DNA of 64,000 nt, from assembly GCF_004684935.1 (NCBI RefSeq), contig NZ_SRJD01000007.1, positions 62,001 to 126,000 of the forward strand. Direction: 5' to 3'. Source of the DNA: Sporolactobacillus shoreae. Lineage in GTDB: Bacteria; Bacillota; Bacilli; Bacillales; Sporolactobacillaceae. Position numbers and translations under genes: made by a program. The notes under the pieces are model-generated. The model saw only the letters and a list, made by a program, of their open reading frames with translations, was not told the origin of the DNA and did no database searches. Shown one piece after another: positions 28,647-37,889 of the stretch. Numbering within the stretch: the stretch's first letter is position 1; each line of letters opens with the position of its first letter.

Positions 28647-30650
28647 TTAGCGCTTTTTGCTTTTTAAAATTTTTACATCCATAGATTTAATTTGGACGAT
28701 TCCACTTGCCGGGCGATCTGTCAAAAGATCCACAAATTCTTTGTCCGTGACAAACATTTTTTCGGTGTCTGAGTGGTTAAGAATAAAATAGTACTTCGCT
28801 GAGGGGCTTTCGCGCACCGTCACCTCAACGCCTTCTGGCACATTCAGAGGAGCGCTGACCTGAGCTTCCGTCATGATTCCGCCTAGCAAACGCTTGAGGA
28901 AATCCTTATAAGGATGTGTGCCGACATAAAATGTTTTCCCTGCACCGTAACTGTTTTCCGTTACCGCAGGCATGCCTGATAAATAACCGTTGTTGAAGGT
29001 GGCAAGCGCCTGAGCGCCGCGCAGGTGAATGCATTCCTCCCAGATTTGAATGGACGATTCACCCCATGGTGTCTTGATCTGATGCACCTCTCCTTTTTTC
29101 AGCGGAGCGAATTCTTCAACATAGATGCCGAGCAGATCTCGATATGCGCCGGGATAGCCTCCGAGATAGACCCGGTCATTGGCATCGACAATCCCGCTGA
29201 AATAGTTGGTCAGGAAAATGCCTCCGCCCCGGACATACTCCTTCATTTTTTCTGCAAACGAAAGGGAGACCTGATAGCTGGCCGGAGCCAGAATCGCGCG
29301 ATAGGGTTCCAGCGCTTCATCCGGATGGATAAAGTCAACACTGATATTCAGTTCGCGAAGCGCCCGGTAATATGTACCCAGCTCAGGCGCGTACCGGACG
29401 AGATTGGACGGCCTGGAATCCAGCTCCAGCGCCCACCAGTTCTCCCAGTCAAAAATAATGGCCACATCAGCCCTGTACGTTGTACCAACAAGTTCCCGGC
29501 AGCGTTTCAGTTCCTGCCCGAGCACGGTAACCTCTCGGAAACTCCTGCTGTTTTCGTCATTGGAATGCGGCACCATCCCGCTGTGGAATTTTTCCGCACC
29601 GCCCTGTGACGCCCGCCACTGGAAAAACATCACGCCATCCGCACCGTGTGCCACCGCTTCATAGCTCCACAGCCGCATCTGCCCGGGCGTTTTTACAGCG
29701 TTCTGCTCCCGCCAGTTGACCGCGCCCGGCGCCTGTTCCATCAATAAAAAAGGCCTTTTTTTGAGGCTTCTCGTTAAATCGTGCGCCATAAAAAATTCAT
29801 AAGGCTCATGCCAAAACGGATCCGGATAAGCATCCCACGTCACCAGATCCATTTCTTTGGCCCACATAAATCCATTGATCGGTTTATGAAGCCCCATCAA
29901 ATTGGTCATCACCGGGACGTGCGGCGTATATTTTTTGATGATGTCGCGTTCTGTTTTAAATAACCGCAAAATGGATTCATTCATAAACCGTTTATAATCA
30001 ACCTGCTGGTTCGGATTGTGATGGGTTGGCATCTTTCCCGGAAGGTTTATTTCTTCCCAGTCATAATAGCGCTGACTCCAAAAATCCGTCGACCAGCTTT
30101 GGTTTAGCTGCTCAATTGTTCTGTACTTTTTTTGAAGCCATTTCTGGAACTCCGCCTTGCATATACTGCAATAGCACTCCGAAACGTGGCAGCCGAACTC
30201 ATTGTTCACATGCCACATCGCAAGTGCGGGATGATTCCGGTAGCGGAAAGAGATTTGTTCGACGAGCCCCGCGGCGAGTCTCCGGTAGTCAGGACTGTTC
30301 GGACAATAGTGCTGGCGCGAGCCTGGGAGAAGTCGCACGCCATCAATCGTGACCGGAAGCGACTCCGGGTATTTCCTGGCGAGCCAGGCGGGTGGCGCGG
30401 CGGTCGCCGTCGCCAGATCTGCGTAAATGCCGTTTGCCGCGAGCATGTCCATAATTTTGTCCAATATGCTGAAGTCGTACGTGTCCTCATTCGGCTGAAG
30501 CCGTGCCCAACTGAAAATGTTGATGCTGACATAATTCACTCCTGCCACCTTCATCAGGCGCATATCTTCAGCCCACACTGATTCATCCCACTGTTCCGGA
30601 TTATAATCTCCGCCGTAATAAAAATCTTTTTGTCTATGTCTATTCAACAT
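28647..30650 (-). CDS. Beta-galactosidase (GH42)
   Basis: Cytosolic GH42 beta-galactosidase of 667 residues. The N-terminal barrel has YYGGDYNPEQW, the acid/base Glu151 in WHVNNEFG and the nucleophile Glu305 in LLMEQAPG. The zinc site is intact: Cys116 and the CYCSIC cluster (Cys159, 161, 164). A trimerisation domain and a small C-terminal beta domain follow. AAGGAG lies 10 nt before the ATG. No lactose or galactan transporter is adjacent; galacto-oligosaccharides or arabinogalactan fragments are usual substrates of the family. Confidence 0.93.
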   Translation of the reverse strand: MLNRHRQKDFYYGGDYNPEQWDESVWAEDMRLMKVAGVNYVSINIFSWARLQPNEDTYDFSILDKIMDMLAANGIYADLATATAAPPAWLARKYPESLPVTIDGVRLLPGSRQHYCPNSPDYRRLAAGLVEQISFRYRNHPALAMWHVNNEFGCHVSECYCSICKAEFQKWLQKKYRTIEQLNQSWSTDFWSQRYYDWEEINLPGKMPTHHNPNQQVDYKRFMNESILRLFKTERDIIKKYTPHVPVMTNLMGLHKPINGFMWAKEMDLVTWDAYPDPFWHEPYEFFMAHDLTRSLKKRPFLLMEQAPGAVNWREQNAVKTPGQMRLWSYEAVAHGADGVMFFQWRASQGGAEKFHSGMVPHSNDENSRSFREVTVLGQELKRCRELVGTTYRADVAIIFDWENWWALELDSRPSNLVRYAPELGTYYRALRELNISVDFIHPDEALEPYRAILAPASYQVSLSFAEKMKEYVRGGGIFLTNYFSGIVDANDRVYLGGYPGAYRDLLGIYVEEFAPLKKGEVHQIKTPWGESSIQIWEECIHLRGAQALATFNNGYLSGMPAVTENSYGAGKTFYVGTHPYKDFLKRLLGGIMTEAQVSAPLNVPEGVEVTVRESPSAKYYFILNHSDTEKMFVTDKEFVDLLTDRPASGIVQIKSMDVKILKSKKR

Positions 30651-30767
30651 GACATGCAGGCTCCTTCTGAAATGAGCGATTCAATTTAATAGACTATAAG
30701 TGGGAAAAATTAATTTGATTGTTATGCTGCGATCCTATCATTTCAAATGTACATGCTTTCTATCGTA

Positions 30768-30800
30768 TTTACCAGCATGATTCGAGATTTTACCAGTCAC
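30768..30800 (-). repeat. Two-unit copy of the 21-bp CTGGTAAA repeat
   Basis: On the minus strand CTGGTAAAATCTCGAATC is followed 21 bp later by another CTGGTAAA. The first unit is identical over 18 nt to the first unit of the array at 7847-7965. It lies just upstream of the GH42 gene, in the opposite orientation to the larger array. Confidence 0.75.
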
Positions 30801-30824
30801 AGCCGTTCCGACAGTAATGGTCGC

Positions 30825-31202
30825 TTATTCAGCAAAAAAAACGGATTCATTAAGCTTGATGCGCGGATGAAGTGATTGGATCACAGGGCAGTTCTGAGGA
30901 ATCTGCAGGAAAATTTGTTTGGCTGCCTCCTGATTTTTCTTAGGCACATTGATTAGAAAACGGACGTCAATCTTCGAGATCGGGTTGGGGTAAAAAGGGT
31001 TCTCCATATATTCGAAAGAAACTTTGATCAGCTGATATGGAATCCGCTGCCTGTTCAGCAGTTCCTCGAATACATAGCTGCTGCAAGCCGCCGCAGATGC
31101 GGCAATCAGCTGAACCGGGGAAAAACCCTCCTGCCTGCTGAGCAGCCAGTTTCCGTTTTCATGGACAAGTTCGATTGTTTCTGAGGATTGAATGAGTTCC
31201 AT
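30825..31202 (-). CDS. OsmC-family protein
   Basis: Small OsmC/Ohr-fold protein of 125 residues with the two conserved cysteines of the family, Cys40 (AACSSYVFEELL) and Cys105 (QNCPVI), suggesting thiol-dependent peroxide reduction or a related redox role. GAGGTG is 6 nt before the ATG at 31202; an in-frame extension of 21 codons upstream lacks a site. It stands alone between the GH42 gene and the terminator of the amide operon. Confidence 0.85.
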   Translation of the reverse strand: MELIQSSETIELVHENGNWLLSRQEGFSPVQLIAASAAACSSYVFEELLNRQRIPYQLIKVSFEYMENPFYPNPISKIDVRFLINVPKKNQEAAKQIFLQIPQNCPVIQSLHPRIKLNESVFFAE

Positions 31203-31544
31203 AAAGTTCACCTCATAACCAAGTTTAAACATCATAAAGCATGTAAACTCTGCATTGTTCTCCAATTATGCATATGAAAGGCAAAAATCGTTTATGTCCA
31301 ACTGGAGGATAATCCAATCATCAATGGTCATCTACTTAGTTAATATTTTTTTATAAAGAATAGGCAATAGTTCGTCAATTATTGGATTTTTATATACAAT
31401 CATACTTGCTTCTATCCATTCAATTCACTCAAAAAACCAGATAATACACTTCATTCCCGGTGCATTATCTGGCCAATTAATCTATTACCTTCAAAATTTC
31501 TATAGAGTTTACCTCAATTCTTTAACTTAATAACAATCACATCT
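31203..31544. other. Intergenic region with terminator only
   Basis: AT-rich spacer between the OsmC gene and the end of the amide operon. Apart from the terminator at 31431-31472 I see no gene, repeat or RNA structure. Confidence 0.6.
31431..31472 (-). terminator. Terminator of the amide-utilisation operon
   Basis: CCAGATAAT..CAC/GTG..ATTATCTGG stem with one mismatch (31437-31472), followed by TTTTTTGAG on the minus strand, 73 bp after the last stop codon of the operon. Confidence 0.75.
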
Positions 31545-32411
31545 TTAAGTTAGTCGTCGATGCGCTTCAGCCAGTTGTTCATACATATGTGTCGTCAAAT
31601 CACGCATGAATGGAAAATACGGGCTGATTTTGTGACGGGCCTCGAGATCGATTTCAGCAATGGTGATACATTCACCCTCATAAGGAGCTTTACAGAGAAT
31701 CGGAGATCCAGAAATTTTCTTTTCTTTATCTCCCGCGCTAACGACAAAACCTCCTCCCCAGTAGGTAATCGCTCCCTCTTGACCGACAAGATTGGTATAC
31801 ACAAAATTTATGGCGTTTTCAACTGCTCTTGCCTTAACAAGCGGTTCAAAAATTTCTCTTTCAAATGACGGGGAACCAGAAATGCCAACAATTAAATCCG
31901 CACCTTTAAGGGTAAGCAATCTTGCCAGTTCTGGGAACCAAATATCATAACAAATAAGCAAGCCAATTTTACCAATTGACGTCTCATATACCTGCAGGTC
32001 TTCTCCCGGCTTAAAATATCTGCGATCAGGAAAAGCTCCGGGACCAGTCGCTTCTGTCGCATGTCCGGGTAATGTATTTTTTCGCCATTTACCTACGAAT
32101 CCCTCAGGGCCAACTAGAGCCGCTGCATTGTAGAGAATACCATCCACACTTGTCTCGGGCATCCCCCATATAATGTAGATGCCGAATTTCTCAGCTATCT
32201 TAGTGAAATGTTGAGTCGCAGCTCCCGGGATCCGCTCTGCCACTTCAAAAAATTGATCGCCACAGTTGTAGCCGGTTAGGACAAGCTCTGGAAAAACGAC
32301 AAGTTGAGCACCTTGGCCAGCTGCTTCGGAAATGAACCTTTCCATTTTTTTAATATTTTTTTCTTTATCCCCAGTAATAGGTGTAATTTGCCCGATAGCT
32401 ACTTTTGTCAT
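31545..32411 (-). CDS. Carbon-nitrogen hydrolase (nitrilase superfamily amidase)
   Basis: Single-domain nitrilase-fold amidase of 288 residues with a complete catalytic triad: Glu42 (VVFPELVLTGY), Lys111 (KWRKNTLPG) and Cys154 (LLICYDIWFPE). It probably hydrolyses a linear amide or carbamoyl compound to acid plus ammonia. GAGAGGAG lies 7 nt before ATG 32411 (a GTG two codons earlier is too close). It is the last gene of the operon headed by the urtA-like gene, supporting a nitrogen-scavenging role. Confidence 0.92.
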   Translation of the reverse strand: MTKVAIGQITPITGDKEKNIKKMERFISEAAGQGAQLVVFPELVLTGYNCGDQFFEVAERIPGAATQHFTKIAEKFGIYIIWGMPETSVDGILYNAAALVGPEGFVGKWRKNTLPGHATEATGPGAFPDRRYFKPGEDLQVYETSIGKIGLLICYDIWFPELARLLTLKGADLIVGISGSPSFEREIFEPLVKARAVENAINFVYTNLVGQEGAITYWGGGFVVSAGDKEKKISGSPILCKAPYEGECITIAEIDLEARHKISPYFPFMRDLTTHMYEQLAEAHRRLT

Positions 32412-32518
32412 GTGCACTCTCCTCTCAACAAAGATGTTAGGGAAATCCGCCCTTCATACAACGTTTTGGACATTCTAACAACTTAGAGATAGCTCTGTTT
32501 CTGATATGATCCTATTAA

Positions 32519-33427
32519 TCAAAATTTGACATATTTCTTCTCAATCTTCGCTACCAAAGAATAGTAAGTATCAACCATATTGCCTACACTTAATTTGCCA
32601 ATCTGCGAAAGCACTTGGTGAGCATCATATTTATCCCAGCCATACTCGACCATCCATTCAATCAGTTCAGCATAAGCGATTCTTGCAGCGTCTTCCATTG
32701 GGCGGGCACTACCTATGGCCATAAATTCTGACGGACTTTCAATACGTGGCCAGTTAATGGATTTACCTTTGATGAGATCGAATTTAATCGTTACTTTAGC
32801 AGGTATTTCAAGAGCAAAGCCACACAATTCACCATCACCCTGCCCCGCATGGCAATCACCTGTGTAGAAGTATGCCCCAGGGATGTTTACCGGTAAATAA
32901 ACAATATTGCCAGGCTTCGTTTCCGGAGTATCCATATTTCCGCCATTGTCGAAGGGTGTTAGTGCAGATAATGCCTCCAGTCTAGGAGCCGTTGCAATTG
33001 TGCCGATAAATGGACGCCAAGGATAACTCATTCGATCGTTGTAAGTAATCATGTCTCCTTCAATCTTATAAATATAGACCTTTTCCGGCATTGGCTCAGC
33101 CAGCATTGGAGTTGAACGTGTAGGTGTCAGGCCTCCTAACCCCGGTTTATGGGCACTTACTGCATAGCCGCGTGTTGGCTCAATATTAATGATATGTGCT
33201 GCAAGCGTGTCTCCAGGTTCTGCCCCATCAATGTAGATTGGTCCTGTCTGAGGATTCGGATCTCCCTCAAGAATCTTTGAGGGTAAGTCTGTCTCCTTGG
33301 AAACACGATTTTCAAATGCATCCTTTGTATAAATAGCCACAGTTTCACCTGGTTCAATATGAACAATAGGTTCCGCATAACGGCTGAAAACATAACTATA
33401 CTTGCCTGGTTGCTTTATTTCTTTCAC
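32519..33427 (-). CDS. fmdA: Acetamidase/formamidase
   Basis: FmdA/AmdA-family enzyme releasing ammonia from formamide, acetamide or another short amide. Family marks are TGPIYIDGAEPGDTLAAHI, the NGGNMDT and GDCHAGQGDGEL metal/active-site regions and PWRPFIGTIATAP. The start is GTG 33427, with GGAGG 8 nt upstream; the longer frame would start inside the ribosome site. It sits between two nitrilase genes downstream of an amide/urea ABC importer. A second FmdA of a different subtype lies at 62590-63492. Confidence 0.92.
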   Translation of the reverse strand: MKEIKQPGKYSYVFSRYAEPIVHIEPGETVAIYTKDAFENRVSKETDLPSKILEGDPNPQTGPIYIDGAEPGDTLAAHIINIEPTRGYAVSAHKPGLGGLTPTRSTPMLAEPMPEKVYIYKIEGDMITYNDRMSYPWRPFIGTIATAPRLEALSALTPFDNGGNMDTPETKPGNIVYLPVNIPGAYFYTGDCHAGQGDGELCGFALEIPAKVTIKFDLIKGKSINWPRIESPSEFMAIGSARPMEDAARIAYAELIEWMVEYGWDKYDAHQVLSQIGKLSVGNMVDTYYSLVAKIEKKYVKF

Positions 33428-33591
33428 AATAATTACCTCCAAATAATATTTATGTTAGGTTTTTAGCGGAGAGCTAAAAACTATAGCATGCAGATAAATT
33501 AGGTGAAGTTTAAAGAGTCTGATAAACTGTCTTTGTTCTGCATTTCCGGACGGACTTTATGGATAGAGTAATAGAATACTATCTATTAGTG

Positions 33592-35328
33592 TCACTCTTT
33601 AAATTCATTGAGGCAGATCAAATCTTTGTAATAATGTGGCTGCCGCATCATAACGAGATCTTTTCTACGGACAACATTGGTCGGATACCCACTATTTAAA
33701 TTTCTCGTATCCATTTCTGAAAGTATTACTCCCTCATCATCGAACATCATCGATTCTGAACGTGGAAAACTAAAGGTGTCCGGCCCAAAAATCCCACTTT
33801 TGCCTAGATAGGCTTTCTCAGGAAGGTAAATGTTTGAAAATGCAACATACACATTGTTTTCACCTGCACGGACTCGAAAGAGATGCCAGTGATACGGATC
33901 TGCAGATGTTGGAATCGGATAGTTTTGTTTTACCGATGTTCCCTGATGACTCATCGTCATTAAATGAGGTATAGCAGAAGGACAAGCGATCAAATCACAC
34001 CCTTGAAGAGATAGAATGCGTCCTGCTTCCGGCATGAACGCATCATAACCAATCAAGAGTCCAATTCTTCCAATAGGCAGATCAAAAATTTTCCACTCAT
34101 TCCCACATGTAGCCCATTGTTTATCACTTTGATTCAAATGTATTTTCCGATATTTTCCAATGTACCCTTCTGGCCCTGTAAGAACGGCTGTGTTATAGAA
34201 CAGACCGTGATCTTCTTCGATCAGCCCAGCAATCAGATATATCTTATATCTCATAGCGAGCCGCATAAGATATTCTGTGCCACCAACTGGAATAACTTCT
34301 GCAGAGGTTTGGTTTTCATAAAATCCGCTTAAAGCAAATTCAGGGAAAACAACCAATTCTGCGTCTTCATTTTTTGCTTTGACGACTTCTTCATTAATCT
34401 TCTTGTAATTCACTTTTTTATCATTTGATATTTTCATTTGTGCTACAGCGACTTTTGATTGCTTGCCCGGTGGCAACGGCCGATGTCCATAGAGTGAAAA
34501 GAAATCCAGAGGATTCCACAAGTAGGTATCTGTCAGTAGTGCTGAGTAAAGATCCGGACGGCGATCGGCAAATATTGTTTCTCCGTCAATACTCTTGTCC
34601 CTTGAATTTTTGATATCCATCTCGCCATACGCAATACCGTCCCCATAGTCAACCACTGACTGAATCGACCCATCCGGACTAATCACACAGCTGCCACCAC
34701 TGAATTGGACCGTTCGTTCATACCCCCATCTGTTACTCTCCATCAAATAGCATCTGTTTTCGTAAGCACGATTAATCCAATAGGGTGCCGGTGTGCGTTC
34801 CGCAAGCCAGTTACTGATATGACAAATAACATCAGCACCATTCAAGGCAACCAGTCGGGCAGTTTCAATAAAATGAAGATCCATACATATCAGCAGAGCT
34901 ATCCGTCCAATAGGTGTGTCAAAAACCTGATGCCCTAAGTCTCCTGCGGCCGCCCATTTAGGCTCAGAAATATAAAGATGCGTTTTCCTGTGTTTTCCGA
35001 CAACACCCGCAGGACCTATTAAGGCCGCCGAATTATAATAAAGATTATTTTCAATATCCACTTCAGGCATACCAATGACAATGTAGCATGCATACTGCTT
35101 AGCCAATGTTTGAAACTTATCTGTTGTTGGTCCTGGTATTGTTTCGACAAAAGGGGCAATCTCCGAACGATCATACCAGCAATAACCTGTTGTCCCCATT
35201 TCAGGTGCAGTAATTAACTTTGCCCCATTCTTGGCTGCAGCCTCAACCAGGTTATATAACTTACTGATATTTCTTTCCTTTTCATACATTGTAGGTTCAA
35301 ATTGAATAGCAGCCACTTTAACTGACAT
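33592..35328 (-). CDS. Tandem nitrilase-fold protein, second domain lacking the catalytic cysteine
   Basis: Two complete carbon-nitrogen hydrolase domains in one 578-residue chain. Domain 1 (about 1-265) has the full triad Glu43, Lys115 (GKHRKTH) and Cys148 (LLICMD). Domain 2 (about 292-560) keeps Glu330 (VVFPEFALSG) and Lys395 (GKYRKIH), but the cysteine position is Gly427 in LLIGYDAFMPE; the codon is GGT where Cys would be TGT. So only domain 1 should be catalytic, while domain 2 may be structural or bind ligand. It follows urtE by 48 bp in the amide operon. Confidence 0.9.
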   Translation of the reverse strand: MSVKVAAIQFEPTMYEKERNISKLYNLVEAAAKNGAKLITAPEMGTTGYCWYDRSEIAPFVETIPGPTTDKFQTLAKQYACYIVIGMPEVDIENNLYYNSAALIGPAGVVGKHRKTHLYISEPKWAAAGDLGHQVFDTPIGRIALLICMDLHFIETARLVALNGADVICHISNWLAERTPAPYWINRAYENRCYLMESNRWGYERTVQFSGGSCVISPDGSIQSVVDYGDGIAYGEMDIKNSRDKSIDGETIFADRRPDLYSALLTDTYLWNPLDFFSLYGHRPLPPGKQSKVAVAQMKISNDKKVNYKKINEEVVKAKNEDAELVVFPEFALSGFYENQTSAEVIPVGGTEYLMRLAMRYKIYLIAGLIEEDHGLFYNTAVLTGPEGYIGKYRKIHLNQSDKQWATCGNEWKIFDLPIGRIGLLIGYDAFMPEAGRILSLQGCDLIACPSAIPHLMTMSHQGTSVKQNYPIPTSADPYHWHLFRVRAGENNVYVAFSNIYLPEKAYLGKSGIFGPDTFSFPRSESMMFDDEGVILSEMDTRNLNSGYPTNVVRRKDLVMMRQPHYYKDLICLNEFKE

Positions 35329-35376
35329 TTAATTACATTCCTTTCAATTCAAAATCCACTATTTAAAACAACGTAA

Positions 35377-36078
35377 TCACACAGTTAAATAACTTTTTAA
35401 AACGTCATAATCCTGTAAGGCTTCCTGATTTATTTCGCCTTTGATCATTCCTTTATCCATGGCATAACAACGCTGTGATAATTGTTGAATCAGCGCCATA
35501 TTCTGCTCTACAAATAAAACCGTCAGGCCCGTTTCATGATTAATTTGATTGACTATTTTACTGATCTGATTAACAATACTCGGCTGTATACCCTCCGATG
35601 GTTCATCCAGTATTAGAAGATCAGGATTGCCAACCAGAGCTCTTCCAATAGCTAAGGCAGCCTGCTCTCCTCCGCTAAGTGTTCCGGCTTTTTGTTTTCT
35701 ACGTTCTTTTAACTTTGGAAAATAGTTATAAACAAGTTCTAATTTCAAATTTTCTTTCTGGAGATTAATCAATTTCCCCATTAGTAAGTTTTCTTCTACA
35801 GTTAAAGTTGGAAACACGCCATGTCCCTGAGGTACATAGCCTATTCCTCCACGTGCACGGTCAAATGCTTTAACATTTGTAATATTTTGATTTTTAAATG
35901 TAATGCTGCCCTTGTTGGTTTTCAATAGCCCCATTAGAGTTTTTATAAAAGTACTCTTTCCGACTCCGTTTCTTCCAATAATTGAAACAATTTCACCTTC
36001 GTTAATTTGAATATTGAAGTCTTTTACGACCTCAACTTTTCCGTATCCAGAAAACACACCCTCTGTATTTAGTATCAT
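35377..36078 (-). CDS. urtE: Amide/urea ABC transporter ATP-binding protein (UrtE/LivF type)
   Basis: ATPase subunit of a branched-chain-type (HAAT) importer. Walker A GRNGVGKST, signature LSGGEQAALAIG and Walker B LLILDEPSEG are intact; 233 residues. It is one of two ATPases in the urtABCDE-like order. AAGGGAG lies 6 nt before the ATG. Assignment to amide or urea rather than amino acids rests on the downstream amidases. Confidence 0.9.
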   Translation of the reverse strand: MILNTEGVFSGYGKVEVVKDFNIQINEGEIVSIIGRNGVGKSTFIKTLMGLLKTNKGSITFKNQNITNVKAFDRARGGIGYVPQGHGVFPTLTVEENLLMGKLINLQKENLKLELVYNYFPKLKERRKQKAGTLSGGEQAALAIGRALVGNPDLLILDEPSEGIQPSIVNQISKIVNQINHETGLTVLFVEQNMALIQQLSQRCYAMDKGMIKGEINQEALQDYDVLKSYLTV

Positions 36079-36112
36079 TTTTATCTCCCTTCTTCCTTGG
36101 TCATTATTCCAA

Positions 36113-36856
36113 TTATTTTCCCAAATAAATGTCGATTACTTTTTGATTTGATGCAATTTCATCCACAGTTCCTTCTGCGAATTTATTGCCTAGATGAAGT
36201 ACAGTAGCACTTTTTGCTATATTTTTAACAAAATCCATATCATGATCGATGAATAAAATGGTAAGGCCTTTATCATTCAACTTACGAATAAGATCAGAAG
36301 TATAATTTGTTTCTTCTGGTCCCAGCCCGGCTGCTGGTTCATCCAGCAAAAGCATTTTGGGCTTACACGCCAGTGCCATCCCTATTTCCAACCACTGTTG
36401 CTGCCCATGGGATAAATTATTAACAATTTTGGATTTTAAGTTCGTTATCTCCAACAAGTCGAATAATTCCATAATTTTATTGTTCATTTCTCTGCGCTTA
36501 TAAAAATTTTGAGCAGCAATTTTCATGTTCTCATAGGCCGTCAGGTCACCATATACCCCGGGAATCTGCATTTTAATGCTGAGCCCGAGTTTTACCCTGT
36601 CCCAAGTTCTCTTGTTTGTAATAGCATTATTTTCAAATAAAATAGAGCCACTTGTCGGTTTGTAGACACCCATGATCATTTTAAAGATCGTACTCTTTCC
36701 CGCTCCATTAGGCCCGATTAAACAGTGTAAATCTCCTTTTTTGACTGATAGATTAATATTATCGACCGCCCGGAGTCCGCCAAAATATTTTCCTACTCCT
36801 TTTAGTTCCAGTATCGCTTTCTTATTAGTACTGTTCTCAACCGATGTTTTTTTCAT
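36113..36856 (-). CDS. urtD: Amide/urea ABC transporter ATP-binding protein (UrtD/LivG type)
   Basis: Second ATPase subunit, 247 residues. Walker A GPNGAGKST, signature LSHGQQQWLEIG (the HGQQQW form is typical of UrtD-like proteins), Walker B LLLDEPAAGL, switch IDHDMDF. Its 5' end overlaps the permease gene upstream by 20 nt, with AGAGGAG in the overlap. Confidence 0.9.
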   Translation of the reverse strand: MKKTSVENSTNKKAILELKGVGKYFGGLRAVDNINLSVKKGDLHCLIGPNGAGKSTIFKMIMGVYKPTSGSILFENNAITNKRTWDRVKLGLSIKMQIPGVYGDLTAYENMKIAAQNFYKRREMNNKIMELFDLLEITNLKSKIVNNLSHGQQQWLEIGMALACKPKMLLLDEPAAGLGPEETNYTSDLIRKLNDKGLTILFIDHDMDFVKNIAKSATVLHLGNKFAEGTVDEIASNQKVIDIYLGK

Positions 36857-37883
36857 GCAAATGCTCCTCTTGAACTTCTTTCATTTTACTTTCTCGATGG
36901 AAAAACAAGCGGTCTGATAAATGAAACAGGAAAACAATGATACCATCCGGAACGAATAGAGTGACCAATATTAAAATCAAGCCAAGAATGACCAAAGCGT
37001 ATTGACTTCCGCTTGCGGAAAGCCCTTGGGCAAACCAATAATATAAAACGGTGAAAATGATTGATGCAGTAAAATTTTTTCTTCCTCCTGCTGCTACAAG
37101 AACGACTGGAATTGTAGCCGAAGACAATGCGAAAGCGGAAGGAGTAATATAGTTGCCCCAGGTGGCATATAGAATACCACTCAGTGACGCTAAAGCTCCG
37201 CCTGCCGCAAAAACCAGGGATTGTATTTTCGGCACGTTATACCCAAACATCTTTGTCCGTTCCCGATTCTCACGTATAGCAACGATCGCTGCACCAACTT
37301 TAGAATGTGTAAACAATTTTAAAAGGCAATAGATCACAAATAGAATAATCAGAACAAAGTAATAGAAGTTATTTCCGGAAAGACTAATTGGACCTAACTC
37401 CAGTGCAGGTATACCATTAATTCCGTTAAATCCTCCCAGGCTCACCTGACCGATGTTCCATGCAGATCCTGCCGTTTGTCCCATAAAAGTTGATAAGACT
37501 AGCGTTAAACAGAGCGTGATCAAACCGACAAAGACATCGTTCACACCCCCGTAGAACATAAAATAACCCAATATCCAAGCTGCAAGACCACCTAATATCA
37601 CTCCTAAAAGTAATCCGAGCGGAGTAATTGCTGACGTTCCAGTTAGATTTAATGTCAAAACTGCATAGAAATAGCCGCCAATTCCAAAGAAAACTGCCTG
37701 ACCAAAACTAAATATGCCGCAATACCCCCATATGAGTGTCAAGCTTAGTGATAAGAAGGCCATTGATAGAAAATAGGAAATGTTAAGTACACTATAGGAA
37801 TCAATGAATAATGGGCATATAAAAAGGAAGAAAAAGATCAAGGCTGCTACGATATTTTCAGTTTTAATTTTTCCTTGAACCAT
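36837..37883 (-). CDS. urtC: Amide/urea ABC transporter permease (UrtC/LivM type)
   Basis: Polytopic permease of 348 residues with about ten helices and the LivM signature segments (SLTLIWGYCGIFSFGQAVFFGIGGY, GAAIVAIRENRERTKMFGYN). It forms the channel with the UrtB-like subunit. It starts 6 bp after urtB stops, with only a weak AGGA site, so coupling is likely. The C-terminus overlaps urtD. Confidence 0.9.
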   Translation of the reverse strand: MVQGKIKTENIVAALIFFFLFICPLFIDSYSVLNISYFLSMAFLSLSLTLIWGYCGIFSFGQAVFFGIGGYFYAVLTLNLTGTSAITPLGLLLGVILGGLAAWILGYFMFYGGVNDVFVGLITLCLTLVLSTFMGQTAGSAWNIGQVSLGGFNGINGIPALELGPISLSGNNFYYFVLIILFVIYCLLKLFTHSKVGAAIVAIRENRERTKMFGYNVPKIQSLVFAAGGALASLSGILYATWGNYITPSAFALSSATIPVVLVAAGGRKNFTASIIFTVLYYWFAQGLSASGSQYALVILGLILILVTLFVPDGIIVFLFHLSDRLFFHRESKMKEVQEEHLHEKNIG

Positions 37884-37889
37884 CTACAA

